Positions 19,281 to 28,587 of a DNA stretch of 60,686 bases are shown one piece after another. Within the stretch, counting starts at the first letter, position 1, and the number at the start of each line of letters is the position of its first letter. The position numbers and the translations under genes were made by a program. The stretch comes from Legionellales bacterium (lineage in GTDB: Bacteria; Pseudomonadota; Gammaproteobacteria; Berkiellales; Berkiellaceae), in contig CANJMM010000005.1 of assembly GCA_947475765.1 (NCBI GenBank), positions 1-60,686 on the forward strand, read 5' to 3'. The notes under the pieces were generated by a model, which was given only the letters and a program-made list of their open reading frames with translations, ran no database searches and was not told the DNA's origin.

Positions 19281-21713
19281 ATGCATACGATTTTATGGTT
19301 AATTTTATGGTTAATTGGTCTACTGACACTAGGTTTCTTTTCAGTTTCTTTACCTTTGGCAAGCTTGATCATTTTAGGGGCATTGATTTTAACCAGTTTA
19401 TTGAGCCACTTTGGAATCTTTACTCAGCTGATTATCTGGCTAGGCGTTTCAAGTGTATTATTACTGTTTAACCACCCAATGCTTCGTCAGCGTTTTATTA
19501 CCCATCCGCTATATATTTTGTTGAATAAACATATACCCAAACTATCTGACACGGAAGAAACGGCACTTAATGCGGGTACAGTGGGATTTGAAGGAGATTT
19601 ATTTAGAGGGCGACCCGATTTTAAGCAATTATTTTCAACGCCTAAGCCAAGTCTCAGTACTGAAGAACAAACTTTTTTAGAGGGCCCAGTTGAAATCCTC
19701 TTAGAAATGACCCATGATTGGGAAATTACGCACCAAAAGTATGATTTACCCCAAACCATTTGGGATTATCTAAAAAAAGAAGGTTTTTTTGCTTTAATTA
19801 TGCCAAAAAACTATGGGGGAAAAGGCTTTTCAGCCTTGGCCCATTCCGCCATTTTAGCTAAAATTGCGACCAAAAGCCTCACTCTAGCTTCCACTGTTTC
19901 TGTGCCCAATTCACTTGGGCCTGCTGAATTATTGCTACATTATGGCACGGAAGACCAAAAAAATTATTTTTTACCTCGCTTGGCAACGGGTCAGGAAATA
20001 CCGTGTTTTGCCCTCACTTCTTCTTATGCAGGTAGTGATGCGGGCGCAATTATCGATACAGGCGTTATTTGCAAAGGAGATTATCATAATCAAGAAATCC
20101 TTGGTATTAAACTCAATTGGCAAAAACGCTATATTACCCTTGCACCTATTGCGACCCTATTAGGCTTAGCCTTTAAATTATATGATCCTGATAAATTGCT
20201 AGGAGACAAAGTTTATTTAGGCATTACTTGTGCGCTCATTCCCACCCATCTACCTGGGATTGAAATAGGCCGCCGTCATCTGCCTCTTAATATCCCTTTT
20301 CAAAATGGCCCCACACAAGGCAAAGATGTTTTTGTGCCTCTTGATGCTATTATTGGCGGAATCAAAATGGCTGGCTTAGGCTGGAAAATGTTAGTAGAGT
20401 GTCTGTCAACAGGTCGCGCAATTTCTTTGCCTTCTTGTTCAGCAGGGGGATCCCGTGCTGCATTATTAAGCACATCGGCTTATACTCGCATTCGTCGACA
20501 ATTTAAATTACCGTTAATTGATTTTGAAGGGATTCAGCAAGCGCTCGCAACCATGGCTGGTTTAAGTTACTTATCTGAAGCCACCCGAATATTTACGGCC
20601 CAAATGATTGATTTAGGTCAAAAGCCTGCAGTGCCTTCTGCCATTTCTAAATATCATGTTACTGAAATGGGGCGCACTATTATCAATTTAGCCATGGATC
20701 TACAAGGCGGAAAAGGCATTATGCTGGGCCCTAAAAATTATTTAGCCCGAATCTATCAAGGTGCCCCTATTGGTATTACCGTTGAAGGGGCAAATATTTT
20801 AACCCGAAATATGATTATTTTTGGTCAAGGGGCTATACGTTGTCATCCTTTTGCTTTAGAAGAAATAGCGGCCCTACAAGCCCAAGATGAAACCCAATTT
20901 ACTCAACTAATAGACAAACATTTAGCCTATAGTATTAGAAATGCCTGTACCAGCATATTTTATGCTTTTATCTATGGACTTAAGCTAGAGCGTGTTTTCT
21001 TATCTCAAAGCCTTACTCACAAATTATCTCGAGCCAGTGCCTGTTTTGCGCTTGTGTCTGATATTTCTATGGCACTTTTAGGCGGAAAATTAAAATTTAA
21101 AGAATGTTTGTCTGCCCGATTAGGCGACATGTTATCTATGATGTATATGGCCAGTGCTGCATTAAAACGATTTGAAGATCAAAATCAGCCACAAGAAGAT
21201 CTCCCGATTTTAAATTGGAGTATAGAATATTGCTTATCGCAATATTGGCAATCCATGGAAGCCTTGTTACAAAATTTCCCTCATAAAGGCGTAGGACTGT
21301 GCTTAAAATTAATGGTGATGCCTTTTGGCAAAAAAACAAAAGCCCCTTCTGATAAACTCAGCAAAAAAGTGGCGTATTTATTTGCAGAGCCCACTGGAAC
21401 CAGAAGCCGCTTATTGCAAGAAATGGGGCATGGTGAGCCTTTTGCCTCTTTGGATCAAGCTTTAATTAAAAGCGTTCAATCTGAAAAATTATATTTAAAA
21501 GTATGGGCTGCTGTAAAAAACGATCCCCTATTGACTCAAGGATCTTTAGATGAAGCCATCACTTATGCCGAAACTTCCAAGATAATTTCTGCTGCCGAGG
21601 CACAATTACTGCGTGACACAGAAAAATTATGTCATGAAATCTGTTCTGTTGATGATTTTGAGGCGCAGGCACTGACTCGAGACAAGCGCCTTGCGAGCGA
21701 GTTAAGCACATGA
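19281..21713 (+). CDS. fadE: Acyl-CoA dehydrogenase FadE
   Basis: First oxidative step of fatty-acid beta-oxidation (acyl-CoA to 2-enoyl-CoA, FAD-dependent). Two N-terminal hydrophobic segments (residues about 4-70) are characteristic of the long FadE form. The catalytic domain starts around residue 75 (LSDTEETALNAGTVGFEGDLFRGRPDF), with GGKGFSALAHSAI and the FAD/acyl-CoA-binding regions LTSSYAGSDAGAI and DLQGGKGIMLGP. The length of about 810 matches E. coli FadE. GTG at 19278 and ATG at 19281 are adjacent possible starts after a GGAG site, and I chose the ATG. With fadD in the same window, it indicates use of host or membrane fatty acids. Confidence 0.95.
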   Translation: MHTILWLILWLIGLLTLGFFSVSLPLASLIILGALILTSLLSHFGIFTQLIIWLGVSSVLLLFNHPMLRQRFITHPLYILLNKHIPKLSDTEETALNAGTVGFEGDLFRGRPDFKQLFSTPKPSLSTEEQTFLEGPVEILLEMTHDWEITHQKYDLPQTIWDYLKKEGFFALIMPKNYGGKGFSALAHSAILAKIATKSLTLASTVSVPNSLGPAELLLHYGTEDQKNYFLPRLATGQEIPCFALTSSYAGSDAGAIIDTGVICKGDYHNQEILGIKLNWQKRYITLAPIATLLGLAFKLYDPDKLLGDKVYLGITCALIPTHLPGIEIGRRHLPLNIPFQNGPTQGKDVFVPLDAIIGGIKMAGLGWKMLVECLSTGRAISLPSCSAGGSRAALLSTSAYTRIRRQFKLPLIDFEGIQQALATMAGLSYLSEATRIFTAQMIDLGQKPAVPSAISKYHVTEMGRTIINLAMDLQGGKGIMLGPKNYLARIYQGAPIGITVEGANILTRNMIIFGQGAIRCHPFALEEIAALQAQDETQFTQLIDKHLAYSIRNACTSIFYAFIYGLKLERVFLSQSLTHKLSRASACFALVSDISMALLGGKLKFKECLSARLGDMLSMMYMASAALKRFEDQNQPQEDLPILNWSIEYCLSQYWQSMEALLQNFPHKGVGLCLKLMVMPFGKKTKAPSDKLSKKVAYLFAEPTGTRSRLLQEMGHGEPFASLDQALIKSVQSEKLYLKVWAAVKNDPLLTQGSLDEAITYAETSKIISAAEAQLLRDTEKLCHEICSVDDFEAQALTRDKRLASELST

Positions 21714-21759
21714 TAGCCTAAACTTATAATTTATAACTGAAAATAGGTTAAATCTGACT

Positions 21760-22563
21760 ATGTCTACTACTACTACAGCTACTACTGCTACTACTACTAC
21801 TACTGCTGCACCTGCTCAGGGTGAGTTGCTTGCCTTGGAACTTAAAGGCGGGCTTTATACCCTAACGGCTCTACGCATCTATACGGCAGATAGCACGTTA
21901 TTCGCCAAAAACTTAGAAGATAAAATAAAACAGGCACCTAAATTTTTTTATTGTGCCCCTGTCATTCTTGATCTAAGCCAATTTAAAATGCCTTTACCTA
22001 ATACCATTGAACATTTTTTGAATGGGCTTTTAAGCTGTATTCGAAGTTTTAAGCTTATCCCGGTTGGCATCGTGCCTATGCAAAATGCCACTGAAGCGTT
22101 TATTCAAGCCACCCGGCAGCTTGATCTGGCCATTATTTCAGAGTCTAGAGGCAGTCTTAGCACAACGACACCTGCTGTTTCTAAAAAAGCGCCCCCCATC
22201 GCTCATGATCCTGAACCCCTATTAGCCCCCCCTACTTGTACTCGTATAATGAGTCAACCTGTCCGCTCTGGACAACAAATCTATGCCCCTCATGGTGATT
22301 TACTCATCCTAAGTTCTGTTAGCCATGGGGCCGAATTATTGGCTGATGGGCATATTCATGTTTACGGTCCATTAAGAGGCAGAGCTTTAGCCGGTATTTC
22401 AGGAAATCAACACGCACATATCTTTTGTCAAAGTTTAGAGGCTGAACTTGTTTCTATTGCAGGTCGTTATAAAATAAGTGAAGACTTAAAAGATCATCCA
22501 CTCTGGAAAAAACCAACGCGCTTATTCTTAGAAAAGGGGAAATTACAGATTGCACCACTCTAA
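21760..22563 (+). CDS. minC: Septum site-determining protein MinC
   Basis: FtsZ-assembly inhibitor that prevents polar division with MinD and MinE. The N-terminal domain (about 25-125) has ILDLSQFKMPLPN, and the C-terminal beta-helix domain has PVRSGQQIYAPHGDLLILSSV and GHIHVYGPLRGRALAG, conserved for MinD binding. At 267 residues it is longer than E. coli MinC (231). The excess is a Thr-rich N-terminal extension from ACT repeats and a Pro/Lys-rich linker near residues 130-160. The Shine-Dalgarno is poor. It starts 46 bp after fadE and lies 113 bp upstream of minD. Confidence 0.95.
   Translation: MSTTTTATTATTTTTAAPAQGELLALELKGGLYTLTALRIYTADSTLFAKNLEDKIKQAPKFFYCAPVILDLSQFKMPLPNTIEHFLNGLLSCIRSFKLIPVGIVPMQNATEAFIQATRQLDLAIISESRGSLSTTTPAVSKKAPPIAHDPEPLLAPPTCTRIMSQPVRSGQQIYAPHGDLLILSSVSHGAELLADGHIHVYGPLRGRALAGISGNQHAHIFCQSLEAELVSIAGRYKISEDLKDHPLWKKPTRLFLEKGKLQIAPL
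21763..21810. repeat. Trinucleotide (act) microsatellite at the start of minC
   Basis: Interrupted tandem act codons encode a poly-Thr stretch at residues 3-15 of MinC. In-frame slippage would only change the number of Thr residues. Confidence 0.85.
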
Positions 22564-22676
22564 AATTTCAAATACTTATTTCGGTATTTCTTCACACTAT
22601 TTGCTAATTTAAATTATAATAATAACTGTTTACTTAAATTCATTTAATTTAATCTAATTTAGAAAAGGAACATACC

Positions 22677-23510
22677 TTGACTAAACATACGTCAAAAGTT
22701 ATCGTCATCACTTCAGGTAAAGGTGGCGTAGGTAAAACCACCACAAGTGCAGCCATCAGTGCGGGCCTGGCCAAAAGAGGATTCAAAACCGCTGTTATCG
22801 ATTTTGACATTGGGTTAAGAAACTTAGATTTGGTTTTAGGCTGTGAACGCCGCGTTATTTACGATTTTGTAAATGTCATAAATGGCGATGCCAATTTATC
22901 TCAAGCCTTAATTAAAGATAAGCGCACCGATAAATTATTTATTTTGCCTGCCTCACAAACCCGAGACAAAGATGCCTTGAATACCGAAGGGGTTCAACGT
23001 GTTATTAATGAACTCAAAAAAGACTTTGATTTTATTATTTGTGATTCTCCTGCAGGCATTGAACGCGGTGCCTTAATGGCGCTTTATTTTGCCGATGAAG
23101 CCATTGTGGTCACCAATCCTGAAGTCTCATCTGTTAGAGACTCTGATAGAATCTTAGGCGTTTTGTCTAGCAAGTCTTTTAGAGCGGAAAATAATCAACC
23201 ACCTATCAAAGAACATTTACTGGTCACACGCTACTCTGAAAGCCGGGTGGCAAAAGGCGAAATGTTAGGCATTAAAGATGTGACCGATATTCTGGCCATT
23301 CCTTTGCTTGGCATTATTCCAGAATCGCCTGCCGTATTAACTGCCTCTAACCGAGGGGTGCCCGTTACTTTAGATACCCCTAGCGATGCACAAGCCGCTT
23401 ATGAAGATGCCGTATCTCGATTGTTAGGAGAAGAAGTTCCTTTTGATTCAGCCCAAACTTGGACCAAAAAGCTTTTCTCAAAACTCACTCGCTTTAGGAG
23501 TCCTGCATGA
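22677..23510 (+). CDS. minD: Septum site-determining ATPase MinD
   Basis: Membrane-binding ParA-type ATPase that recruits MinC and oscillates with MinE. The deviant Walker A is GKGGVGKTT (residues about 14-22). IDFDIGLRNLDLVLGCERRVIYDFVNV is conserved, and the C-terminal amphipathic membrane-targeting helix is KLFSKLTRFRSP. The only start giving the usual N-terminus is TTG at 22677, preceded by AAAAGGAA at a good distance. The 277 residues are standard. The stop overlaps the minE start (ATGA), so the two are coupled. Confidence 0.97.
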   Translation: MTKHTSKVIVITSGKGGVGKTTTSAAISAGLAKRGFKTAVIDFDIGLRNLDLVLGCERRVIYDFVNVINGDANLSQALIKDKRTDKLFILPASQTRDKDALNTEGVQRVINELKKDFDFIICDSPAGIERGALMALYFADEAIVVTNPEVSSVRDSDRILGVLSSKSFRAENNQPPIKEHLLVTRYSESRVAKGEMLGIKDVTDILAIPLLGIIPESPAVLTASNRGVPVTLDTPSDAQAAYEDAVSRLLGEEVPFDSAQTWTKKLFSKLTRFRSPA

Positions 23511-23830
23511 ATTTACTGGATCTTTTTCGTTTTCCCGCAAAACGTTCTGCACAAGCTGCCAAAGAACGGCTACAAATCATTGTGCAGCATGAAAGTGCTA
23601 GGCATCGTGGTGGCAGTGGCGCCGATGATTTTATTAAACAACTTCAAAAAGAGTTGCTCGATGTTATCAGTAAATATGTCAACATCGACCCCGAAAAGAT
23701 AAAAGTCCAGCTTGAACGAAGTGGTGATTATTCTGTACTAGAACTGAATGTCACCCTACCTGAATTGAATCCCCCTCCTCCTGCGGAGCCTATCATTGAG
23801 CCTGCCCAAATGGAAAAAACGGGCAGCTAG
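23507..23830 (+). CDS. minE: Cell division topological specificity factor MinE
   Basis: Stimulates MinD ATPase and drives the pole-to-pole oscillation. The N-terminal LLDLFRFPAKRSAQAAKERLQIIVQHE matches the anti-MinCD domain, and KELLDVISKYVNIDPEKIKVQLERSGDYSVLELNVTLP is the dimerisation domain. At 107 residues it exceeds the usual 85-90 because of a Pro/Glu-rich C-terminal tail after residue 85. The start overlaps the minD stop by 4 bp. Confidence 0.95.
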   Translation: MNLLDLFRFPAKRSAQAAKERLQIIVQHESARHRGGSGADDFIKQLQKELLDVISKYVNIDPEKIKVQLERSGDYSVLELNVTLPELNPPPPAEPIIEPAQMEKTGS

Positions 23831-23854
23831 CTGAGTTATAAAGCTCTTAAAAGC

Positions 23855-23876
23855 GGGACGGCGCAAAGACCGTCCC
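23855..23876. repeat. GC-rich hairpin after minE
   Basis: gggacgg (23855-23861) and ccgtccc (23870-23876) form a perfect 7-bp stem with loop cgcaaaga. No T run follows, so it is not a canonical terminator. It resembles the GC island at 40420-40439 and may belong to a dispersed repeat family. Confidence 0.55.
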
Positions 23877-23885
23877 CTACAACAC

Positions 23886-23921
23886 CCTACCGCTCATCGG
23901 CTCAAACCTACCGTTCATCGG
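23886..23921. repeat. 15-bp direct repeat pair
   Basis: cctaccgctcatcgg (23886-23900) and cctaccgttcatcgg (23907-23921) differ at one base and are 6 bp apart. They lie between the minE hairpin and the AT-rich leader of the next gene. Function unknown. Confidence 0.7.
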
Positions 23922-23994
23922 TTATCTCCCTATAAGCTATATACATAAGCTTTTTAACTTGCTACATTCTATTTTTTAAAAAATTCTTTTTAAG

Positions 23995-24043
23995 ATTAAA
24001 TATTAAAAATTAAAAATTAAAAGTTAAAAGTTAAAAGTTAAAT
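23995..24043. repeat. Seven tandem heptamers upstream of the OTU-like gene
   Basis: Seven contiguous 7-bp units, four of the attaaaa/attaaat type and then three of the gttaaaa/gttaaat type, end 17 bp before the ATG at 24061. They sit where promoter or 5' UTR elements are expected, so copy-number change could alter expression. Confidence 0.9.
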
Positions 24044-24060
24044 AGGCAGATAATATTATA

Positions 24061-25302
24061 ATGAGTGACATTCAAGCCTCTAGCGTAAAAGCCAGCTTGC
24101 GCTGCAAGGCAAGTGCTTGGCATAATAATTGTGCCTTAAACAGCTTAACGCATTTTATTTATAGTCAATTAGAAACAGAGCAATTACAACATTTATATGG
24201 CTCTAATCACGAATATCTCAGTTTATTAAAAAGCTTCCAAGATTATTATGAATTACCCAAAATGCCGAGCTGGGCTGAAATTAAAATATTATTGCAAAGC
24301 TTTGATGCACCGCATGATAAAGAAGTGATACTTGCGCCTGTTTTGCGTAAACACCTTGGAAAAATATTACTTCGTGAAAGCGCGAAATTATGGGAAATGG
24401 ATGCAAGTATGGCTTTTTCTACCTACTTAGACCTAGGAGAAATAACCGATGCTGCCCTGTCTATTTTTAACGCTAATTCAGAATTTTTTGTACAGCTAAA
24501 ACATAACTATGAGCAAGAAAAAGAGGCTTTGCTTCTCAGTCCTCTGCCTTTTTCTGAAGAAGAAACAATAGCTGCCACACAATTAATCTTGGACCATAAC
24601 CGGGGAAAAATACCTGGTGGGCCAAGATATTTACCTATCGATGAGCAAAACATACAGAACAAAATTACCTTTACACGAAAAAACAATTTACTCGACAAGT
24701 ATTTAAATCAGGCAAAAACCTATTGGTTACAATCTGGCTCTCGATCTTATGCTGATTATGTAGGCAATTTAAAAAATAGTGTGATGGTTTCAGCCGATCA
24801 ACTTCAATTTCTGTGCCAAAAATTAAAAATTTCAGCCCTTGTTCATATGCCTGATGGTTCAATACTAAGGCCATCCGAAAGCTTTGTATGGGAAATGATT
24901 CTATTCAATAACGGCAGACATTGGGAATATCAAGAACCGACTGGAGATATGGAAAAACAAGCGCAACACAATGCTTATTATCTTGTAGAAAATGTAGAAA
25001 GCAAATTTAATAGCCATAATCCCGATAACCCCCCTCTCAGCGAAAATATCATAGCCCATATCAGAAACTGGTGGCTAGAATCTGGACCTTTAGTTGCTGA
25101 ACCTGAGCCTGAGCCTGAATCCAGATGGACCAGTACGATAAATTGGGTTTTTGGAAAACCAAAACGAAAACGACCAGAAGAAAATAAAGAAGAAAGTAAA
25201 GCCGCAGAACAAGAAGAACAAAAAGAACAAAAACAAGAAGAAGAAAAAGCAGAAGCATCAGATTATGATGCTCCTGTTAAAAAACAAAAAATAGGATCCT
25301 AG
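24061..25302 (+). CDS. Putative OTU-like cysteine protease with nuclear-localisation-like clusters; candidate secreted effector
   Basis: I do not recognise a named gene. Residues 19-29, AWHNNCALNSL, look like the Cys box of an OTU/papain-like peptidase (Cys24). NNGRHWEYQEP near residue 287 looks like its His box (His287), and the spacing fits a compact protease domain of roughly 270 residues. There is no signal peptide or membrane segment. The C-terminal 60 residues are highly charged, with KPKRKRP at 366-372, a Glu/Lys/Gln-rich coiled stretch, and PVKKQK at 405-410, resembling eukaryotic nuclear-localisation signals. Isolated between minE and convergent hppA, with a repeat-rich leader, it has the profile of an accessory effector. 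The protease fold and the secretion are both inferred. Confidence 0.6.
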   Translation: MSDIQASSVKASLRCKASAWHNNCALNSLTHFIYSQLETEQLQHLYGSNHEYLSLLKSFQDYYELPKMPSWAEIKILLQSFDAPHDKEVILAPVLRKHLGKILLRESAKLWEMDASMAFSTYLDLGEITDAALSIFNANSEFFVQLKHNYEQEKEALLLSPLPFSEEETIAATQLILDHNRGKIPGGPRYLPIDEQNIQNKITFTRKNNLLDKYLNQAKTYWLQSGSRSYADYVGNLKNSVMVSADQLQFLCQKLKISALVHMPDGSILRPSESFVWEMILFNNGRHWEYQEPTGDMEKQAQHNAYYLVENVESKFNSHNPDNPPLSENIIAHIRNWWLESGPLVAEPEPEPESRWTSTINWVFGKPKRKRPEENKEESKAAEQEEQKEQKQEEEKAEASDYDAPVKKQKIGS

Positions 25303-25316
25303 CCTTGTTGTCTATC

Positions 25317-27398
25317 TTATTGTAGATGCGCTAAAACAGCCAACATCAATAACGCCACAATATTAATGATTTTGATCATGGGGTTAACTGCTGGGCCTGC
25401 CGTATCTTTATAAGGATCCCCAACCGTATCTCCGGTAACTGAGGCTTTATGGGCCTCAGAACCTTTTCCACCAAAATGTCCATCTTCGATATATTTTTTA
25501 GCGTTATCCCAGGCCCCACCACCAGAGGTCATAGAAATGGCCACAAAAATCCCGGTAATAATCGTCCCCATCAACATAGCGCCTAATGCGGTAAAAGCAG
25601 CTGATTTTCCGGCCACAGAATTAATGACCACCCAAAGTATCATTGGGGCTAATACAGGTAATAACGATGGCACAATCATCTCTTTGATGGCACATTTGGT
25701 TAATAAATCAACCGCTTTGCCATATTCAGGTTTCACGGTGCCTTCCATAATGCCTTTGATTTCGCGAAATTGACGCCTAACCTCAACCACCACTTGTCCG
25801 CCTGCTCTCCCTACTGCCATCATCCCCATAGCACCAAACAAATAAGGCAATAAGCCCCCCATAAATAAGCCTACTACCACAAAAGGATCGTTTAGACTAA
25901 ATTGTACATCCAAATCAGGAAAATAATATTTCAAATCTTCAGTGTAAGCGGAAAATAACACCAAAGCTGCCAATCCAGCTGAGCCAATTGCATAGCCTTT
26001 GGTCACGGCTTTTGTGGTATTGCCTACTGCATCTAACGCATCGGTGATTATCCGAACTTCTTTAGGCAATTTAGACATTTCCGCAATGCCGCCTGCATTA
26101 TCGGTAATAGGCCCATAAGCATCTAAGGCGACAATCATACCCGCCACCGCAAGCATTGCGGTAGCCGCAATGGCTATGCCTAATAACCCTGCGCTCATAA
26201 AAGAAATTAAAATCCCCATACAAATAACCATCACTGGCAATGCACAAGCTTCCATTGAAATCGCTAAGCCTTGAATAATATTTGTCGCATGACCGGTTTC
26301 AGAGGCAGCGGCCACACTTCTAACAGGACGATAGCGTGTAGACGTATAATATTCCGTCACCCAAACAATTAATCCCGTTACACCTAAGCCTGTAAAGGCA
26401 CAAATTAATAATTGCATGCCTGTTACAGCACCTTCTTTTAGGGCAATAGGCTGATTAAATCCTATTAAAAAATAAGTTGCCACACTAATCAATACTGCAG
26501 ACAACCCAGAACAGACTAGTAGGCCCTTATAGAGCGCACCCATGATATTATTATTGGTACCCAATTTAACCGCAAATGTGCCACCAATAGATCCTAAAAT
26601 ACACACGGCACCTATTAACAAAGGGTAGATCATTAAAGCTTCAGCTTGTGGGCCTGTCGCAAAAATTGACCCTAACAGCATGGTCGCCACAATGGTCACA
26701 ACATAGGTTTCAAACAAATCGGCTGCCATACCAGCACAGTCTCCGACATTATCCCCCACATTGTCGGCAATCACTGCTGGGTTTCTGGGGTCGTCTTCTG
26801 GAATACCTGCTTCTAATTTTCCCACCAAATCTGCCCCTACATCTGCGCCTTTTGTAAAGATACCTCCACCCAAACGCGCAAAAATAGAAATCAACGAGGC
26901 CCCAAAACTGAGGGAAATAAGTGCCTCCATCATTGTACGAATCGGTAAATTTAACTCTTTTAGATATAAATAATAAGTAGTTACCCCAAATAAGCCCAAA
27001 CCAACAACTAACATGCCTGTAATGGCGCCCCCTTTAAAAGCAATATCCAATGCCCCAGCTAATCCTTTGCGAGCAGCCTGAGCAGTGCGCACATTAGCCC
27101 GAACAGACACATTCATGCCAATATAACCTGCAAGACCAGAAAGCACTGCGCCAAAAACAAAACCTATGCCCGCATGCTTCCCTAACACCCAAGTGAGGAA
27201 AATAGCCACCAATATCCCGACTACAGAAATAGCACGATATTGACGATTTAAATAAGCATTTGCGCCTTCTTGAATGGCTGCGGCAATTTCAACCATTTTA
27301 GAATCGCCTGTTTCAGATGCAAATACTTTTCGCCCTGCATATAAGCCATAAATCAGGGCGATGCCCGCACAAGCTAAAATAAACCCATTCAATTCCAT
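25317..27398 (-). CDS. hppA: Membrane H+-translocating pyrophosphatase, K+-independent type
   Basis: Integral membrane pump with about 16 membrane segments that couples pyrophosphate hydrolysis to proton export. Diagnostic motifs are [26 protein letters not shown] and the acidic DNVGDNVGD site. The segment [17 protein letters not shown] has Lys where K+-dependent enzymes have Ala, placing it in the K+-independent H+-pumping class (established knowledge of the family). The 693-residue length is standard. The start is fixed by a strong AAGGAGG site. Such a pump can save ATP in energy-limited, host-associated cells. It converges on the OTU-like gene with a 14-bp gap. Confidence 0.96.
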   Translation of the reverse strand: MELNGFILACAGIALIYGLYAGRKVFASETGDSKMVEIAAAIQEGANAYLNRQYRAISVVGILVAIFLTWVLGKHAGIGFVFGAVLSGLAGYIGMNVSVRANVRTAQAARKGLAGALDIAFKGGAITGMLVVGLGLFGVTTYYLYLKELNLPIRTMMEALISLSFGASLISIFARLGGGIFTKGADVGADLVGKLEAGIPEDDPRNPAVIADNVGDNVGDCAGMAADLFETYVVTIVATMLLGSIFATGPQAEALMIYPLLIGAVCILGSIGGTFAVKLGTNNNIMGALYKGLLVCSGLSAVLISVATYFLIGFNQPIALKEGAVTGMQLLICAFTGLGVTGLIVWVTEYYTSTRYRPVRSVAAASETGHATNIIQGLAISMEACALPVMVICMGILISFMSAGLLGIAIAATAMLAVAGMIVALDAYGPITDNAGGIAEMSKLPKEVRIITDALDAVGNTTKAVTKGYAIGSAGLAALVLFSAYTEDLKYYFPDLDVQFSLNDPFVVVGLFMGGLLPYLFGAMGMMAVGRAGGQVVVEVRRQFREIKGIMEGTVKPEYGKAVDLLTKCAIKEMIVPSLLPVLAPMILWVVINSVAGKSAAFTALGAMLMGTIITGIFVAISMTSGGGAWDNAKKYIEDGHFGGKGSEAHKASVTGDTVGDPYKDTAGPAVNPMIKIINIVALLMLAVLAHLQ

Positions 27399-27432
27399 TA
27401 AGATCCTCCTTTTTTATTTAAATTAAGTATGG

Positions 27433-28551
27433 CTAAGCCACCATAAAATTATTTTCTATCTCGATTGTATCACCCAGCGCCCCCTCACGACCTAAATTAA
27501 CTAATTTTTCGTCTATATTCGCAATAGTGGCTAATATACGACCTGCGACTAAATAAGGGTCACAATTGGCTCCTGGTCTTCTGTCTTCTAAATAGCCCCA
27601 TCCCTGTTGTTTAACCTGTAAAGGAATACGAATAGAGGCTCCTCTATCTGAGATACCAGAACGAAATTGATCAATGCTACAAGTTTCATGTTCTCCCGTT
27701 AAACGGCTTCTTAATCCTGCGCCATACAAAGGTATATGTAATGCGTGCTTTTTAGACAAAAATTTCACGGCTTCATCAATGGCTTTTAAGCCTATTTTTG
27801 GGTCTCGTGTTTTATACGTTGAAAAATTCGTATGACATCCCGCTCCATTCCAATCGCCTAATACCGGTTTATTTGAAAAATTCACTTCAATTTCAAATGC
27901 TTCAGATAATCGATGTAACAACCATCTGGCTATCCATAAATGATCGCTGATGGTTAAAGCACTGACCTCTTCTCCTTCTATGCCTCTATAACCTACTTGA
28001 AATTCCCATTGTCCTGGCATCACTTCTCCATTGAGGCCATAAAAGGCAAGCCCTGCTTGCACACATGCTTGAGCATGCGCCTCTACTAATGCTCGACCAA
28101 AAACCACCTCACTGCCTACAGCACAATAAAAAGGCCCTTGTGGCTTAGGAAAGCCTTTTTCTGGCCAACCTAATGGACGTTGCATCAGAAATAAAGTATA
28201 TTCTTGTTCAAATCCAAACCAAGATTCTAGTGCCGCCCCCCCTAATTCTAAAATGTTTCTCAGTTGTGCACGTGTATTGCTAACATGTGCTTGCCCGTCT
28301 GAAGTAAACACTTCACAAAGGACTAAATAATGATCTTGCCCTCTAATCGGATCAGGGAAAAAATTAACTGGCTTTAATATCAAATCAGACTGGTGTCCCG
28401 TCGATTGATAAGTAGAAGACCCATCAAAATTCCACTCAGGAAAAGTATTTAATTTAATTTTGTCTGAATTTTTTATTCTCACATATCGTGCCTTTGACCT
28501 AAGTTGCTGCGCAGGCAAAGCACCATCAAGCCAAATATATTCTGCAAACAT
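27433..28551 (-). CDS. glnII: Glutamine synthetase, type II (eukaryotic-like)
   Basis: Condenses glutamate and ammonia using ATP. The sequence is GSII-like, not the classic 470-residue GSI. It has the short form (372 residues), WNFDGSSTYQSTGHQSDLILKP, FGFEQEYTLF, PGQWEFQVGYRGIEG and NGAGCHTNFST, all typical of GSII. GSII is patchily distributed in bacteria (rhizobia, actinomycetes, some gammaproteobacteria), and transfer from eukaryotes or between bacteria has been proposed for the family. A GGAGAA Shine-Dalgarno supports the start. It lies between hppA and fadD on the same strand. Confidence 0.95.
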   Translation of the reverse strand: MFAEYIWLDGALPAQQLRSKARYVRIKNSDKIKLNTFPEWNFDGSSTYQSTGHQSDLILKPVNFFPDPIRGQDHYLVLCEVFTSDGQAHVSNTRAQLRNILELGGAALESWFGFEQEYTLFLMQRPLGWPEKGFPKPQGPFYCAVGSEVVFGRALVEAHAQACVQAGLAFYGLNGEVMPGQWEFQVGYRGIEGEEVSALTISDHLWIARWLLHRLSEAFEIEVNFSNKPVLGDWNGAGCHTNFSTYKTRDPKIGLKAIDEAVKFLSKKHALHIPLYGAGLRSRLTGEHETCSIDQFRSGISDRGASIRIPLQVKQQGWGYLEDRRPGANCDPYLVAGRILATIANIDEKLVNLGREGALGDTIEIENNFMVA

Positions 28552-28587
28552 ACTAATGTTCTCCTTTTTTATTTTTATTAAAAACTT

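Noticed and set aside
23855-23880. Terminator for minE
   Set aside because: Good stem but no T run follows; described as a repeat hairpin.
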